DNA of 64,000 nt from assembly GCA_951812925.1 (NCBI GenBank), contig OX638368.1:150150492-150214491 (forward strand), written 5' to 3'. The notes under the pieces are model-generated. The model had not been told where the DNA came from. It did no database searches and saw nothing but the letters and a program-made list of their open reading frames with translations. Position 1 is the first letter of the stretch; every line of letters begins with the position of its first letter. Source of the stretch: Calliopum simillimum (Eukaryota > Arthropoda > Insecta > Diptera > Lauxaniidae). The translations under genes and the position numbers were made by a program. Shown here piece by piece: positions 10,167-19,890 of the stretch.

Positions 10167-10834
10167 ACATTTCAATAACTTTCTTGTACTACTCTTCTTG
10201 TCGCTGGGAGCCAAATCTATGAAATAGGGTGTGTGGGGAAGCAATTCGAAATTCGTTCATTATTTAATCATCATTTTCATTATTTTGTGTCTTGGAAAAA
10301 TACCAAACGCGGCAGCCACTTTGAAAGTTACTGTCGCATGCAAATTCTCATGTAAAATTGTAAAGATACCACCTTTTCTCACACCATTTCACTTCAATGT
10401 CTTATAAAACTATTTTGTTTATTTTTTACATGTTTTCCGGAACAACTGCATTTTGGGCGAACAGAGCGTTTATTATTATTAGTTCTTGTATTACCGCCAT
10501 CAAATTAAGTAAGCCAGCCGATTTTCTTAGTGCAGAGTCCGGACCACACTTATCAAGTCAAGTTTTTGCTCTAGCCCTATTTTTTCCCATTACAAAGCCA
10601 GTGTTTTATTAAAACACGAAACTCTTTTTTTATCTATTTTTTTTTTTTCAATAACAAAAGTTTCTATACTCAAAATGCTATAACTCACGAACTAATTGTC
10701 CGAGCGCTGCCATCCCTTAGAAACGATACGAACTTTTCAGCCGGCCTGTTATGTACGTCGAATAACAGTCAAGTTTTTAAAAATGTGAGAGGTAACTAGA
10801 TTGTTAACTATTGAAATAAATTTTTAATGTACAT

Positions 10835-10840
10835 TTTATT
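10835..10840 (-). terminator. poly(A) signal of the small secreted-protein gene
   Basis: AATAAA on the minus strand, about 80 bases after the TAA stop at 10920. Confidence 0.65.
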
Positions 10841-10919
10841 TTAGAAAACATTTTTTTAAAGTGCATCTACCAGCGCCAAATGTCCACAATACATCACTGT
10901 CTGAATTCCTACATTGCTT

Positions 10920-11342
10920 TTATAACGATTTGAGCACAGGACAAAAAGGCTTTATTAATTTCATTACGTCATCAACCACTGGCATCAATAAATGAATCAG
11001 ATCCAGCAATGTCTTTAGCAATGGACACAATTCTGGTATAATTTTAAGTACGCCACTTATTGTAGAGACTATATCACCGAGTTTTGTGCCATCAAGTAAA
11101 GTTTCTCCAACATTTGTTACTTGTGTAAGTGATGCGATAACACCCCCAGACATTTCTACAGCTTGAATATGTTGATTACTTTGTATCAAATAAATAATAA
11201 GTAGCTGCTAAAAGAATTACAAAAATAATTAAATTTAAAAATAAAATTTTAATTTGTTTAACATGGGAGTAGAATTCTAGTTTTAACTTACAAATGTTAA
11301 ATTGGGACAGATTAAAGAAAAAAACCTAATAAGTTTAGACAT
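10920..11342 (-). CDS. putative small secreted hydrophobic protein, two exons (10920-11207, 11292-11342)
   Basis: Exon 1 (11342-11292, 17 codons, starting MSKLIRFFSL) ends at a GTAAGT donor. An 84-base intron ends in TTCTTTTAG. Exon 2 (11207-10920) continues in phase 0 (QLLIIYLIQS) to a TAA stop. Together they encode 112 residues: a likely N-terminal signal or membrane segment (residues 5-27), then a Leu/Ile/Val-rich, probably helical body with exactly two cysteines, each before proline (C78-P79, C106-P107). A TATA box lies about 40 bases upstream of the start and AATAAA about 80 bases after the stop. I recognise no family; small secreted fly effectors or seminal proteins can look like this, but that is only a guess. 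Alternative: the GTATGT overlapping the start codon could act as a donor, leaving a 77-residue protein starting at M36 without a signal peptide. Confidence 0.65.
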
Positions 11343-11558
11343 ACCTTTCGTTTGAATTAGCTATTTGTAGTGTTTTGAAGCCTTTTATATTAGTTACTTT
11401 TTATACTTAAAAATTTTAATGAAGTCACGATAACTAGAAAATTTCACGATTTCAATTACTGTATTCGCGTCTGATTATATTATCTGTTTACAAATGAATG
11501 TATGTATTTATATATGTATAAATTAATGTTTCTTTGTTTGTCCTTTATGTGCTCTACA
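11343..11558. other. 5' flank of the secreted-protein gene
   Basis: Apart from the TATA box, AT-rich sequence with no further feature. Confidence 0.5.
11381..11389 (-). promoter_or_regulatory. TATA box of the small secreted-protein gene
   Basis: TATAAAAGG on the minus strand. A start site about 30 bases downstream leaves a short 5' UTR of roughly 10-15 bases before the ATG at 11342. The spacing supports the two-exon model. Confidence 0.6.
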
Positions 11559-11677
11559 CAGTGGCGGTGTGATTACATTTTTTTAAAAATAATATGTAAA
11601 GATTTTAAAAACATTCTGTTATTATGTAGAAATGTAGTCAATTGGCCCCTCTTTTGACAATATTGGATCCGCCACTG
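11559..11677. mobile_element. 119-bp hAT MITE
   Basis: Ends CAGTGGCGG and CCGCCACTG, flanked by an 8-bp target duplication with one mismatch (GCTCTACA at 11551-11558, GCTCTAAA at 11678-11685). CAG-type ends with 8-bp duplications are diagnostic of hAT elements. It is far too short to encode a transposase and would have been moved in trans. Confidence 0.85.
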
Positions 11678-11943
11678 GCTCTAAAACTATTAAACTGATT
11701 TTCATAAAATTTTCATAGTGTTAGTACGATCAGAAGGTTTCTGTGTCAAAGAATAGCCGGTAATTCGCAATTTCTCTGGAACTCTTTGACGCAGATGAAT
11801 GAGATTTTATACATGAAGTTATTTTTCAAAAGGGATCATTTCCATGTCAAATAAAATTTCTGTAATGAGAAAAAAACAAAAGTGATCCAATTTTAGCTGG
11901 ACTTTAACAACCACAGTATTTTGCAAATTTCTTAGAACTACCA
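11678..11943. other. short non-coding interval
   Basis: Nothing recognised between the hAT MITE and the maT-like transposon. Confidence 0.5.
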
Positions 11944-12054
11944 TACAGGGTCCGGCACTCGAAGTGACACCAATTCAAAAGGCCATAAATTCAGTTTGGA
12001 ATATTACTTTTATTTATTTCAAAGTACAAAATGTGTGAAAATAATACAAAATTC

Positions 12055-13411
12055 AGAATCAATTAATTTTTGCTCGATATGATAACCTTTTGCCTTGACT
12101 ATGGCCTTGAGACGGTCCAAAAACGAATCGCAAACTCCCGAATGTGACTTGCCGGTATTTTGGCCCACTCGCGGACAATGGCTGTCTTCAGTGCCTCAAG
12201 ACTGGTGTATCTTTTAGTTCGGAGCTTGCTCTTCAAAATGGCTCAGAGAAATAATCCATTGGATTCGAGTCTGGTGAATTCGAGAGCCATTGTCTGGTCG
12301 TAATGAAGTTCGGAACGTTAATTTTCAGCCATTCTTGGTTCACCCGAGCTTTGTGAGGCGGTGCCAAGTCCTTTTCAAAAGGTCCATGGTCTGCCACTAA
12401 AATGTTTGTCTGCCCACGGCTTCCAGGCAGCCTCCAGAATACTTTTCCGACAATCAGACCTATCACTGAATCCATCGTAGATACGAATTTCGTGAAATCT
12501 ACGAAAGTGCTATCATTGAATTCGAATTGCTACGACGTGAATTCAAAATTCGTCGATTGGGATCACTTACTCCATCCGAAACTCAAATTTTTTTTTTATT
12601 TCCGACGAATAGATATGACTACCGAAGACATATCCTAATTTTATTAAAGAAGTACTTATAACTCCACGAATTACCAAGTTACGTTCGTAATTTCTTGAAA
12701 TCAATAATAGAATTTTCGTAGATCTCACGAAATTCGTATCTACGATGGATTCAATGATAGGCCTGAATATTTCGCATTTACCTTGATGCCAGGCTCAATG
12801 AAAACGATTGGAGAGCGCCCAACAACGGATACAGCGGCCCAAACCATTACCAGCGGCAGGTGCTGCCTTCTGGTGGCCAATAGATGACTCAAATTCTTGT
12901 ATGAACGGTTGGTCGAGTTTACTTGATCGTTTTGAGAGTTCACAAATTGCTCAATTGGAAAAATTTTCTCGTCAGAAAACACAATGTTCGGAAATTCATC
13001 GCTTTCAGCCAAGCGAAGCAACTCCTTCGCTCTCTGAAGTCTAACTTGTTGCTGCTCCGATGTGAGATCATGCGCTTTTTGGATCTTGTAAGGCTTGACC
13101 TTAAGCTCATTTTTCAGTATGCGTCGGATGCTACGGTCGGATATTTTCAGTTCTTTTGCCATTTGATTGGCACTTCATCAGGGATTTTGCTCAAGTCGTT
13201 TTTTCACTTTTTGATCCATCTCACGTGAAGTTGCAGTCTTTTGATGACCACCTCCATGACGTTTTGCGTTGCTACCAGTATTATTGTAACAAGTTATAAT
13301 GCGATAAACAAAAACTTTACTCACATTAAGGTGTTTCAGCTCACGAACAATCGCTGGTTGTGATTTTTCAGCTAAATATAAAGCAATCACACTATTACGT
13401 TTGAAATCCAT
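12055..13411 (-). pseudogene. DD37D Tc1/mariner (maT-like) transposase, broken
   Basis: Minus-strand pieces give an HTH region (MDFKRNSVIALYLAEKSQ, ISDRSIRRILKNEL), then FSDEKIF with the first catalytic Asp, MVWAAV, GRSPIVFIEPG and, after the nested MITE, FEKDLAPPHKARVNQEWL with the second Asp. The third acidic residue lies in NSPDSNPMD, exactly 37 residues after the second Asp, which gives the DD37D signature of maT elements rather than DD34D mariner or DD34E Tc1. A weaker C-terminal tail continues to about 12055. Frameshifts, a stop and the MITE make it non-functional. Confidence 0.85.
12456..12764. mobile_element. MITE with ~45-bp inverted repeats inside the maT transposase
   Basis: The left end CCTATCACTGAATCCATCG continues with GTAGATACGAATTTCGTGA and is matched by the complement of the right end with only a few differences. 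It splits the transposase frame between KVNAKYS and the segment encoding a SILEAAWKPW-like stretch. The target duplication is unclear, so boundaries are good to a few bases. The plus-strand open frame at 12402-12638 crosses this repeat and is not a gene. Confidence 0.8.
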
Positions 13412-13607
13412 CCCCTTCGATCACTTTTTTGCGTTCACTTTTGGCAAAATGCTTTTGTTCGCTTGTAAACAACACTCCAAACTGTCGTTTAGCAAATTTC
13501 TAGACTGCTGATGCCAGCGGGTCAGCGGCGCGAACGGTCTGAAGTTGGTTACACTTCTAGTGCAGGACCTATATGTTGTCGATGAAGCCATCTTATAATG
13601 TTTTTGT

Positions 13608-13613
13608 TTTATT
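13608..13613 (-). terminator. poly(A) signal of the EF-hand gene
   Basis: AATAAA on the minus strand, about 80 bases beyond the stop codon at 13693. Confidence 0.6.
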
Positions 13614-13692
13614 TCGAAATTATTAACAAGTAATAACAAAAATGGAATATTTCAAATTTAAACAATGAAACGATTTTCAACAATTAAACAAC

Positions 13693-14992
13693 TTATCCTT
13701 CGGGTATAATAACAACTAAAGCTTCTTCCATATCTATGACACCCAAAGCTTTACGAAAATCTTCATATATAACTTGACCAGTATTTGATCCATCCAAGTC
13801 TTCCAATAGACTAAGAGAATAATCAATTATCTGTTGCTCACCCATAACATCACCGTACATTTTGTGCAAAAGCTTAATAAGGTCGTCTCTATCAATGCGG
13901 CCATCCTTATCAGAGTCATACATATCAAATAGAACTATAAGTATTTAAGAACAATTAACATTTTTTGCTGCGAACATACTTCCCTGCTAAGGTGGCAAAA
14001 CATATTCATTAGACTGATTAAAACAAAAAAGAATAAAAAAGATTTTGGAAATACCGCGATTAACCCCAATATCTGAAAGAGGGTGCCAAAAAAGTGTGAA
14101 TTTTGTAAATTTTCAAAATTTAAAAATGGAAATCAAAATAACACTTAAAATGCTACGAGAATCCGAAAACAAAAATTTATTTTTGACAAATTAGAGGAAT
14201 TTAGAAAAAAGAATTGCATCGATTTTCCGCAAAAACACTATTTTGACACTGTGAAAATCCATGTCCATAACTGGCAAAAAAAAATTTTTTTCCGCAAAAC
14301 TATTGTAATAATGAGAGGTCTCTGTATTGAGCAATAAGAACATCTCTGTTTATTTGTATAAAAATCTGAGAACCTAACTGCAAGTTTCAAAAAATTTGAG
14401 ATGGAAAGGGTTTAAAGATACACGGTTTTGTCAGCTCCTAGATCTCAACGAAATAAAGAAAATAAATAAATAAATACATTATTACGAAATGTTTTGCCAT
14501 CTTATCTTGTAATATGAACTTAAATTTTTTACTATGTACATAATTTTGTACTTACAACGATATTTCCTTCTTGTATTAATTTCAATTTGGGCATGTGTTG
14601 TCCTAAGTGTATTGGCTTTAAAGACACTCAAATATGTAGCAAAATGTACAAAATCTATGACTTTCTTACCACCGAACATTGAAGTCAATATAGTTGTAAA
14701 TAAAGGATTTGATGGAATTTTCGATAATGACAGAAAATGACGTTTCATCAAATGTTTCGGAGGTTCTTTATCAGGATATTCGGAAATTATATAAAAGCGA
14801 TTGTATAAATGTTGTATTTCGCCATTAGATACTGTAAAATATTAACATAGATTATGAGTTCATATTACAAAAATAATTTTTATATTTACAGTCTGTGTTT
14901 GCTCTCAAAGCTTGATAGTCTTTTAACGGCACAGGATATGTTTTAACGGATCCTTTGCAACACTTGCACGAGCATAACCAGCTTAAAGGCAT
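13693..14992 (-). CDS. calcineurin-B/CHP-like EF-hand protein, three exons (13693-13934, 14556-14831, 14890-14992)
   Basis: Exon lengths 103+276+242=621 bases give 206 residues plus stop with no frame break. Introns are 58 bases (GTAAAT...TTTACAG) and 621 bases (GTAAGT...TTATAG). The protein starts MPLSWLCSCKCCKGS, a Cys cluster that could be palmitoylated; there is no Met-Gly for myristoylation. Residues 35-125 match the N-lobe layout of calcineurin B, CHP and CIB proteins (LSNGEIQHLYNRF, IPSNPLFTTILTSMF), but EF-hands 1 and 2 lack calcium ligands. EF3 is canonical (loop D133-D144, DSDKDGRIDRDD). EF4 (D174-D185) is weaker but has Gly at position 6 and an acidic last residue. The role is probably a calcium-sensing regulatory subunit or adaptor; the partner is unknown. 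Length is near the usual 170-200. The start follows from the first ATG in an AAAATG context. The exact subfamily is not assigned. Confidence 0.88.
14040..14440. repeat. dispersed repeat inside intron 2 of the EF-hand gene
   Basis: This segment (ACTATTTTGACACTGTGAA, AATAATGAGAGGTCTCTGTA, AAAAATCTGAGAACCTAACT) matches 62400-62590 in the same orientation and 28750-28870 in the opposite orientation. It is an old interspersed repeat with no visible ends, inserted in an intron and not expected to alter the product. Confidence 0.7.
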
Positions 14993-15346
14993 TTTTGAAA
15001 AGAAAACGCAAAAGAAATATCTCAAAGTTTTATTAAATTTTATTTCTCGTTATGATAGAATTTTCGAATGTGACTGATATTGAATTATATACGAATATAA
15101 AAGCCTATTCAAGTAGCACAAAATGATGATAAATCTTTAGTTTAAAATATTCAAATGTTTGAATAGTTCACGACCTTAGTACAACACACATAACTTTCGA
15201 TAAAACTAACTTTGAATGTTTCGTGCCTCATAGCTTCAACAAGTTTCCATGTACGAAATTATTGTTATTTTCTAAGAACGCAAGATTCTATCAGATTCTA
15301 AGTAAACGTTGCTTAAATACATATTTTGAGCAAAATGATGAAGAAT
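14993..15346. other. 5' flank of the EF-hand gene
   Basis: Non-coding, AT-rich. The promoter must lie here on the minus strand, but no TATA box or initiator is convincing. Confidence 0.5.
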
Positions 15347-15614
15347 TACAGTTGCGGTCAACTAATTAGCAACGCAGCGGTGTATTACATTTAATTGTCA
15401 ATGTATCATAATTTTCTGAAGAAACTTTAAAAAATTTATATTGGTTGATGGTCTTACAATAATTATTTGTTAAGTGCACCCCACTTTATGCAAAAGGAAG
15501 CCCCTACTATTTCGTTTTTTAGTATATTGAGTAAGGATTAATAATCCTCTCGGTCATATAATTAACAACGTTTTGTTTATTTTTAATCAAAGCAACTTTT
15601 TATTTAAAAAACAT

Positions 15615-16230
15615 TTAATATTTCGTTGCAAAACCATTATTTCTCATAACTGCTTCAGTCCTACGAGCCATTGAATCCACTAATTTTCGGCACACAGCAT
15701 TTGGAATGGCTTCCCATTCCATCTTTAATTTTGCAAATAACTCCAAGAAGTTTCCAACTTTATGCAACTGAACTTTTTTTTTAATTGCTCCCAGAGGTTC
15801 TCGATGGGATTGAGGTCTAGGCTGCATGAGGGCTGATCCAATAGTGGGGTGTAATTTTCCCCCATACACCGTTTTGTTAACCGCTCGGTATGCTTCGGAT
15901 CGTTATCTTGCTGCAGGATGCAAGACACTGGCATGTTTTCATCACAGAATGGAACCATAAGGTTAAAAATATACTGGTGCTGATCCATATGACCCTCAAT
16001 CTTTGCAATTGGACCAACACCGCGCCATGACATGGATCCCCAGATCATAATATTTCCACCACTATGCTTTAGTGTAGAACGTGTGTATTTTGGGTCAAAT
16101 TTCTTTAGTCTAAGACGACGGAAGTAGGTTTTACCATCAGACGAAACTCTATTAATTTTGGTTTCATCCGAAAAAAGGACTTTTTTCCATTCTTTTACTG
16201 ACCAGTGCCTATATTTCCGGCGAAATGTAA
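15615..16230 (-). pseudogene. Tc1-like transposase, left arm, C-terminal two thirds
   Basis: Minus-strand translation shows RHWSVKEWKKVLFSDETKI with the first catalytic Asp, GGNIMIWGSMSWRGVGPIAK, LQQDNDPKHT with the second Asp and LDLNPIENLWEQLKKK with the final Glu 34 residues later (DD34E). A frameshift in the A-rich KKK stretch separates the last ~60 residues (VGNFLELFAKLKMEWEAIPN to FATKY). The N-terminal DNA-binding domain is missing, so it is inactive. Confidence 0.88.
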
Positions 16231-16269
16231 CCTTTTCTTTCTGTTCACTTCTAATAGAAGAGGCTTCGT

Positions 16270-16690
16270 TTTGGTGTTGGTCCCATTACAAAGATTGAGG
16301 GCCATATAGATCACCACCAGTATATTTCTATCCTTAATGATGTAATGGTTCCATTCTGTGATGAAATCATGCCAGTGTCTTGGATCCTGCAGCAAGATAA
16401 CGATCCGAAGCATACCGAGCGGTTAACAAAACGGTGCATGGGGGAAAATTACATCACACTATTGGATCGGCCTTCACGCAGCCTAGACCTCAATTCCATT
16501 TAGAACCTCTGGGAGCAATTAAAAAAAAAAAAATCAGTTGCATAAAGTTGGAAACTTCTTGGAGTTATTTGCAAAAGTAAAGATGGAATGGGAAGCCATT
16601 CCAAATGCTGTGTGCCGAAAATTAGTGGATTCAATGGCTCGTAGGACTGAAGCAGTTATGAGAAATAATGGTTTTGCAACGAAGTATTAA
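16270..16690 (+). pseudogene. Tc1-like transposase, right arm (inverted copy)
   Basis: Plus-strand copy of the same C-terminal region (VGPITKIEGHIDHHQY, LQQDNDPKHTERLTKRCMG). The catalytic Glu motif is followed by a stop, and the same A-rich frameshift and C-terminal tail are present. It is slightly diverged from the left arm, so the duplication is not brand new. Confidence 0.85.
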
Positions 16691-17000
16691 ATGTTTTTTA
16701 AATAAAAAGTTGCTTTGATTAAAAATAAACAAAGCGTTGTTAATTATATGACCGAGAGGATTATTAATCCTTACTCAATATACTAAAAAACGAAATAGTA
16801 GGGGCTTCCTTTTGCATAAAGTGAAGTGCACTTAACAAATAATTATTGTAAGACCATCAACCGATATAAATTTTTTAAAGTTTCTTCAGAAAATTATGAT
16901 ATATTGACAATTAAATGTAATACTTCGCTGCGTTGCTAATTAGTTGACCGCAACTGTATATATGGTTCTTTCTACGAAATTGTTTCTTAAGCATACTGTA

Positions 17001-18276
17001 AGCAGGGGTGACTTTGATACAAAAAAACAGATTTTTCAAGTTTAGGAGCTTATAATTTCCACAATTTTAAGTTAATGATTTCATTGCTTTAAATTTTTTG
17101 TGGGGGCTTCAGCTTTGATCTCATGTTATAAAGTTTTTACGAAGTAATTACAGTTATTTTTAAATAATGTTATTGTAAGTGGGATAAAGTCACCTCAAGG
17201 GTGGGGTGACTTTAACCGAAAAATTTCATTCATTGATTTTACATGCTATACCTTCAAAGATGTAAAATGAGAGTATAAGGTTTTGTTAACTTGAGTTCTC
17301 TCAATATTTTGGTATATTTGTATAGGCAATCAGTCTAGGTTATGGAATGTTTTCAAGGTCGCGATTAAAAAAAAAATAAAATTTTTGATAAATTCGGTTT
17401 CAGCCTTTGGTATGTTTTAATTATTTGTACATATGTTACATCAAATAACAATATTGATATTTAGGGCTTAGCAAAACTTAAAAAATCCACCAAAACAAGT
17501 TAAAAATCCATTGCAAATTAGAAAATAAAAAATACTTGATTCAAAAAATTAAAAAAACAAAAGAAGTTCTTAGTAGGTAACTTCAAAAATTTCTCTTTTG
17601 TTAAAGGGCTTCGGTGGCTTAATTTTTTGCAAAATTACCTAAATAAATAATAACAAATATCCTTTTTGGGTTTTCATTAAAATATTAAATTGTTTTACGA
17701 AGATCAAAAGGAAAAAATAATTTCACTTTGGCGAAAGACTAGACTTTATTTTCACTACAGTTCACCATACCCAGTGTTGTGGACGTCAATGTGGCCCTAA
17801 TTTGGGTTTCTTTTGAGCCAGCCTAACAATACAAAGTTTTTTGGGGGTGACTTTCAACCGGTCCAAAGTCATCCCAAAAACGTTGTTTTCTAACATACTC
17901 CTATATAAAAATGCATTAAAAATTCTTAGAAGCAAATATATCCATGAAAATCGATTGATTAGGGAAGAAAATTAAACAATAATTTTAGTGATATCATTCA
18001 CACACCGCCACCAATTTTCCTTCTAGTCAATAAGTAGTAATTTTCTGAGCGTTAAAAAATGCTACATAAGACAACTTTTCAAAAAAGCACCAATGTATCT
18101 GAAAGTTCGCTCTCGAATCAAATATTGAAAACAGACGCTAAAAGCCAATACTTCAAGGTTACACATTGACCAAATACAAATCGATAACTAGTCCTTGAGA
18201 TGAAAATATTACGATATTAATCTTTTTTTTTTCTTGCCGGTTAAAGTCGCCCCCAGGTGTCAAAGTCACCCCTGCT
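17001..18276. mobile_element. 1.28-kb TA-flanked element with iterated GTGACTTT motif
   Basis: Inverted ends AGCAGGGGTGACTTTGA and complement, flanked by TA (16999-17000, 18277-18278). GGGGTGACTTT or its complement recurs at about 17005, 17172, 17209, 17845, 17866, 18244 and 18263, mostly in terminal and central clusters. No transposase is readable. Iterated subterminal motifs usually serve as transposase binding sites. The superfamily is unassigned; the layout resembles the GGGGAGATG and GGGGTCTGC elements here. Confidence 0.85.
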
Positions 18277-18278
18277 TA

Positions 18279-19890
18279 CGGTACTTATAAATTAATTTTG
18301 CAAAATAAATATAAAGCTGGAACTCCTTTTAGCCAAAGATCGCGAGTTCTATTATAGAACTCAAAAAAGGTGACTTTTGTTAACTAAAGTTGACTGAAAG
18401 ATTTTCTTAAATGTATGCTTCTACTTACTCAGTGCATGGGGTGCCAATGATGTGGGTGTGGGAAACAAATTAGCTAAATTATGTTCCAGTACATTTTGTA
18501 GTAAAAAAACTTTTTGAAAATTTTTTCTCAGACTACAATGGAGGAGGCTGCAAGTCAGTGTGTGGTGGAAAAATTCACGATAACTCCCATTTACTCACAA
18601 AATATTTGACAAAAGGCTTTACCAAATATGCAAATAAAAAACTTCCAGAATGCAACTTTCATAACTTTCTATTCAACTACTTATGCATAGTAATTAAATC
18701 CCCATTTTTCAAACATTACGATATGATTGAAAATGTCACTCATAGGTTGTAAAAATATATGCAGAGCGAGGACTAAAAATTAAAAACATAAAATTTTGTA
18801 TGTACTCGATACACTGTATTTTATGTGTGAACAAAAATCCGCAATTGCTGATTTTAAACGTTAACATATTCTGTCCATGCCAGACCTTGTGTCGCCATTT
18901 AAACCTATAAAAACAACTATAAACCACTCGATACAAATACGTGCTGCAGTTCGTTGTGTGTAGTTTCAGCGTATATTTCTTGACCGACCAAAGAACTTCT
19001 AATCAACATTAACATCTGTGCGACAAAGGATATAAATTCATTTTAAAAGCAAAACAACGAATTCAACAAAATCATCTACAGGCTGCAGCTTGCATAAAAA
19101 AACATACTTCCACTTTTATCGTGTTGGTTTTTGCCTGCTTCTCATATGCTGCTTTTATAGCCAATTAATTAACACCAACTCCTTAGCCAACGACTTATTT
19201 TACATGTCTAATTAGTTGCTGGTCTACTACCAGCGATAAACAGCATTTCAACATAAGTAAGTAAGAGAAAATGAAAAGGGTATTCTTATGTGAAGACGTG
19301 TAGATTATAACCTCGAAAGATTGAGGTAGCCAGCATTTTTTCGCGGTACTATACTGAAAACATATAAATTTTTTAGCCAGATCTGTAAGCATTCAACCAC
19401 TTTGATAAAGCCTTAAAATCATTTCTTGGAACTATTAAAAATAAGAAATTTTCAATTATTCCGCAGAGTTTATTATAAATTTGTCACTTAACTATGTATA
19501 TATCCAAAGCAAACAATTTTTGGAATATAGTGGATATTATTTTTGGCCTTGCATTTGGCTTTCTAGCATATATTCTATGAATTTACTATAGCCTATACAT
19601 AAAAAAAAAATTAACTAAATAGTAATGTACTATTCGCCGCCAAATGCAAGTTTTATTTTCATAGGTCTCATAGCCTGAACTGCTCCATTTGGTCATAAAA
19701 ATTTAAAAAGCGTTTTTTCACAATTTTTTATTTTTAAACCATAAAATTAGTTCAAACTGGTCTTAAAGTCTTAAAGTGGCTAACTCAACGTATCCAATGC
19801 AATTTTAATTTTCCAACGTCTTTAAGTTTTTGTACGACTAATATCACTGGTTTTATTGCTAATAAAGGCGTTTACGCTCACTATAGTCCG
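18279..19890. other. non-coding DNA
   Basis: AT-rich, with short uninformative open frames only (18558-18752, 18736-18936, 19195-19392). No exon pair, RNA gene or repeat boundary is seen. Confidence 0.55.

Larger units (their letters stand above)
7916..10749. mobile_element. mariner-like element (outer shell of a nest)
   Basis: The ends form ~30-bp terminal inverted repeats matching at about 27 of 30 positions: ACAGGCTGGCTGAAAAGTTT on the left and the complement of a right end reading ACAGGCCGGCTGAAAAGTTC. Both are flanked by TA (7914-7915, 10750-10751). ACAGG-GGCTGA-AAGT ends are typical of mariner (DD34D-type) elements. No transposase can be read. The interior is taken up by a LINE fragment and three smaller insertions described separately. 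The open frame at 10397-10612 shows no transposase motif. Confidence 0.75.
11946..13571. mobile_element. Tc1/mariner element of DD37D (maT-like) type, with a nested MITE
   Basis: Inverted ends (CAGGGTCCGGCACTCGAAGT on the left; right end reading TAGGTCCTGCACTAGAAGT on the complement) are flanked by TA at 11944-11945 and 13572-13573. It carries a decayed transposase on the minus strand and a ~300-bp MITE inserted inside that gene. It ends about 40 bases beyond the likely poly(A) site of the EF-hand gene, so it lies just 3' of that gene. Confidence 0.88.
15349..16956. mobile_element. Tc1-like (DD34E) element rearranged into an inverted duplication
   Basis: Termini CAGTTGCGGTCAACTAATTA and complement, flanked by TA (15347-15348, 16957-16958). 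The inverted match runs far beyond a Tc1 end repeat: the left ~680 bases (15349 to about 16026) are the reverse complement of the right ~690 (about 16269-16956), including the last two thirds of the transposase. A unique ~240-base centre holds the middle of the transposase on the minus strand. Both ends are therefore copies of the 3' end; the 5' end is missing. Confidence 0.9.

Noticed and set aside
10397..10612. 71-residue hydrophobic open frame as a small membrane protein
   Set aside because: It lies inside the mariner nest, has no splice sites or flanking signals that agree, and its composition is that of AT-rich DNA.
13150..13185. CTGATGA on the minus strand near the maT transposase
   Set aside because: It lies in transposase coding sequence and lacks the other ribozyme elements.
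14534..14740. 68-residue plus-strand open frame
   Set aside because: It is the antisense of exon 2 of the EF-hand gene.
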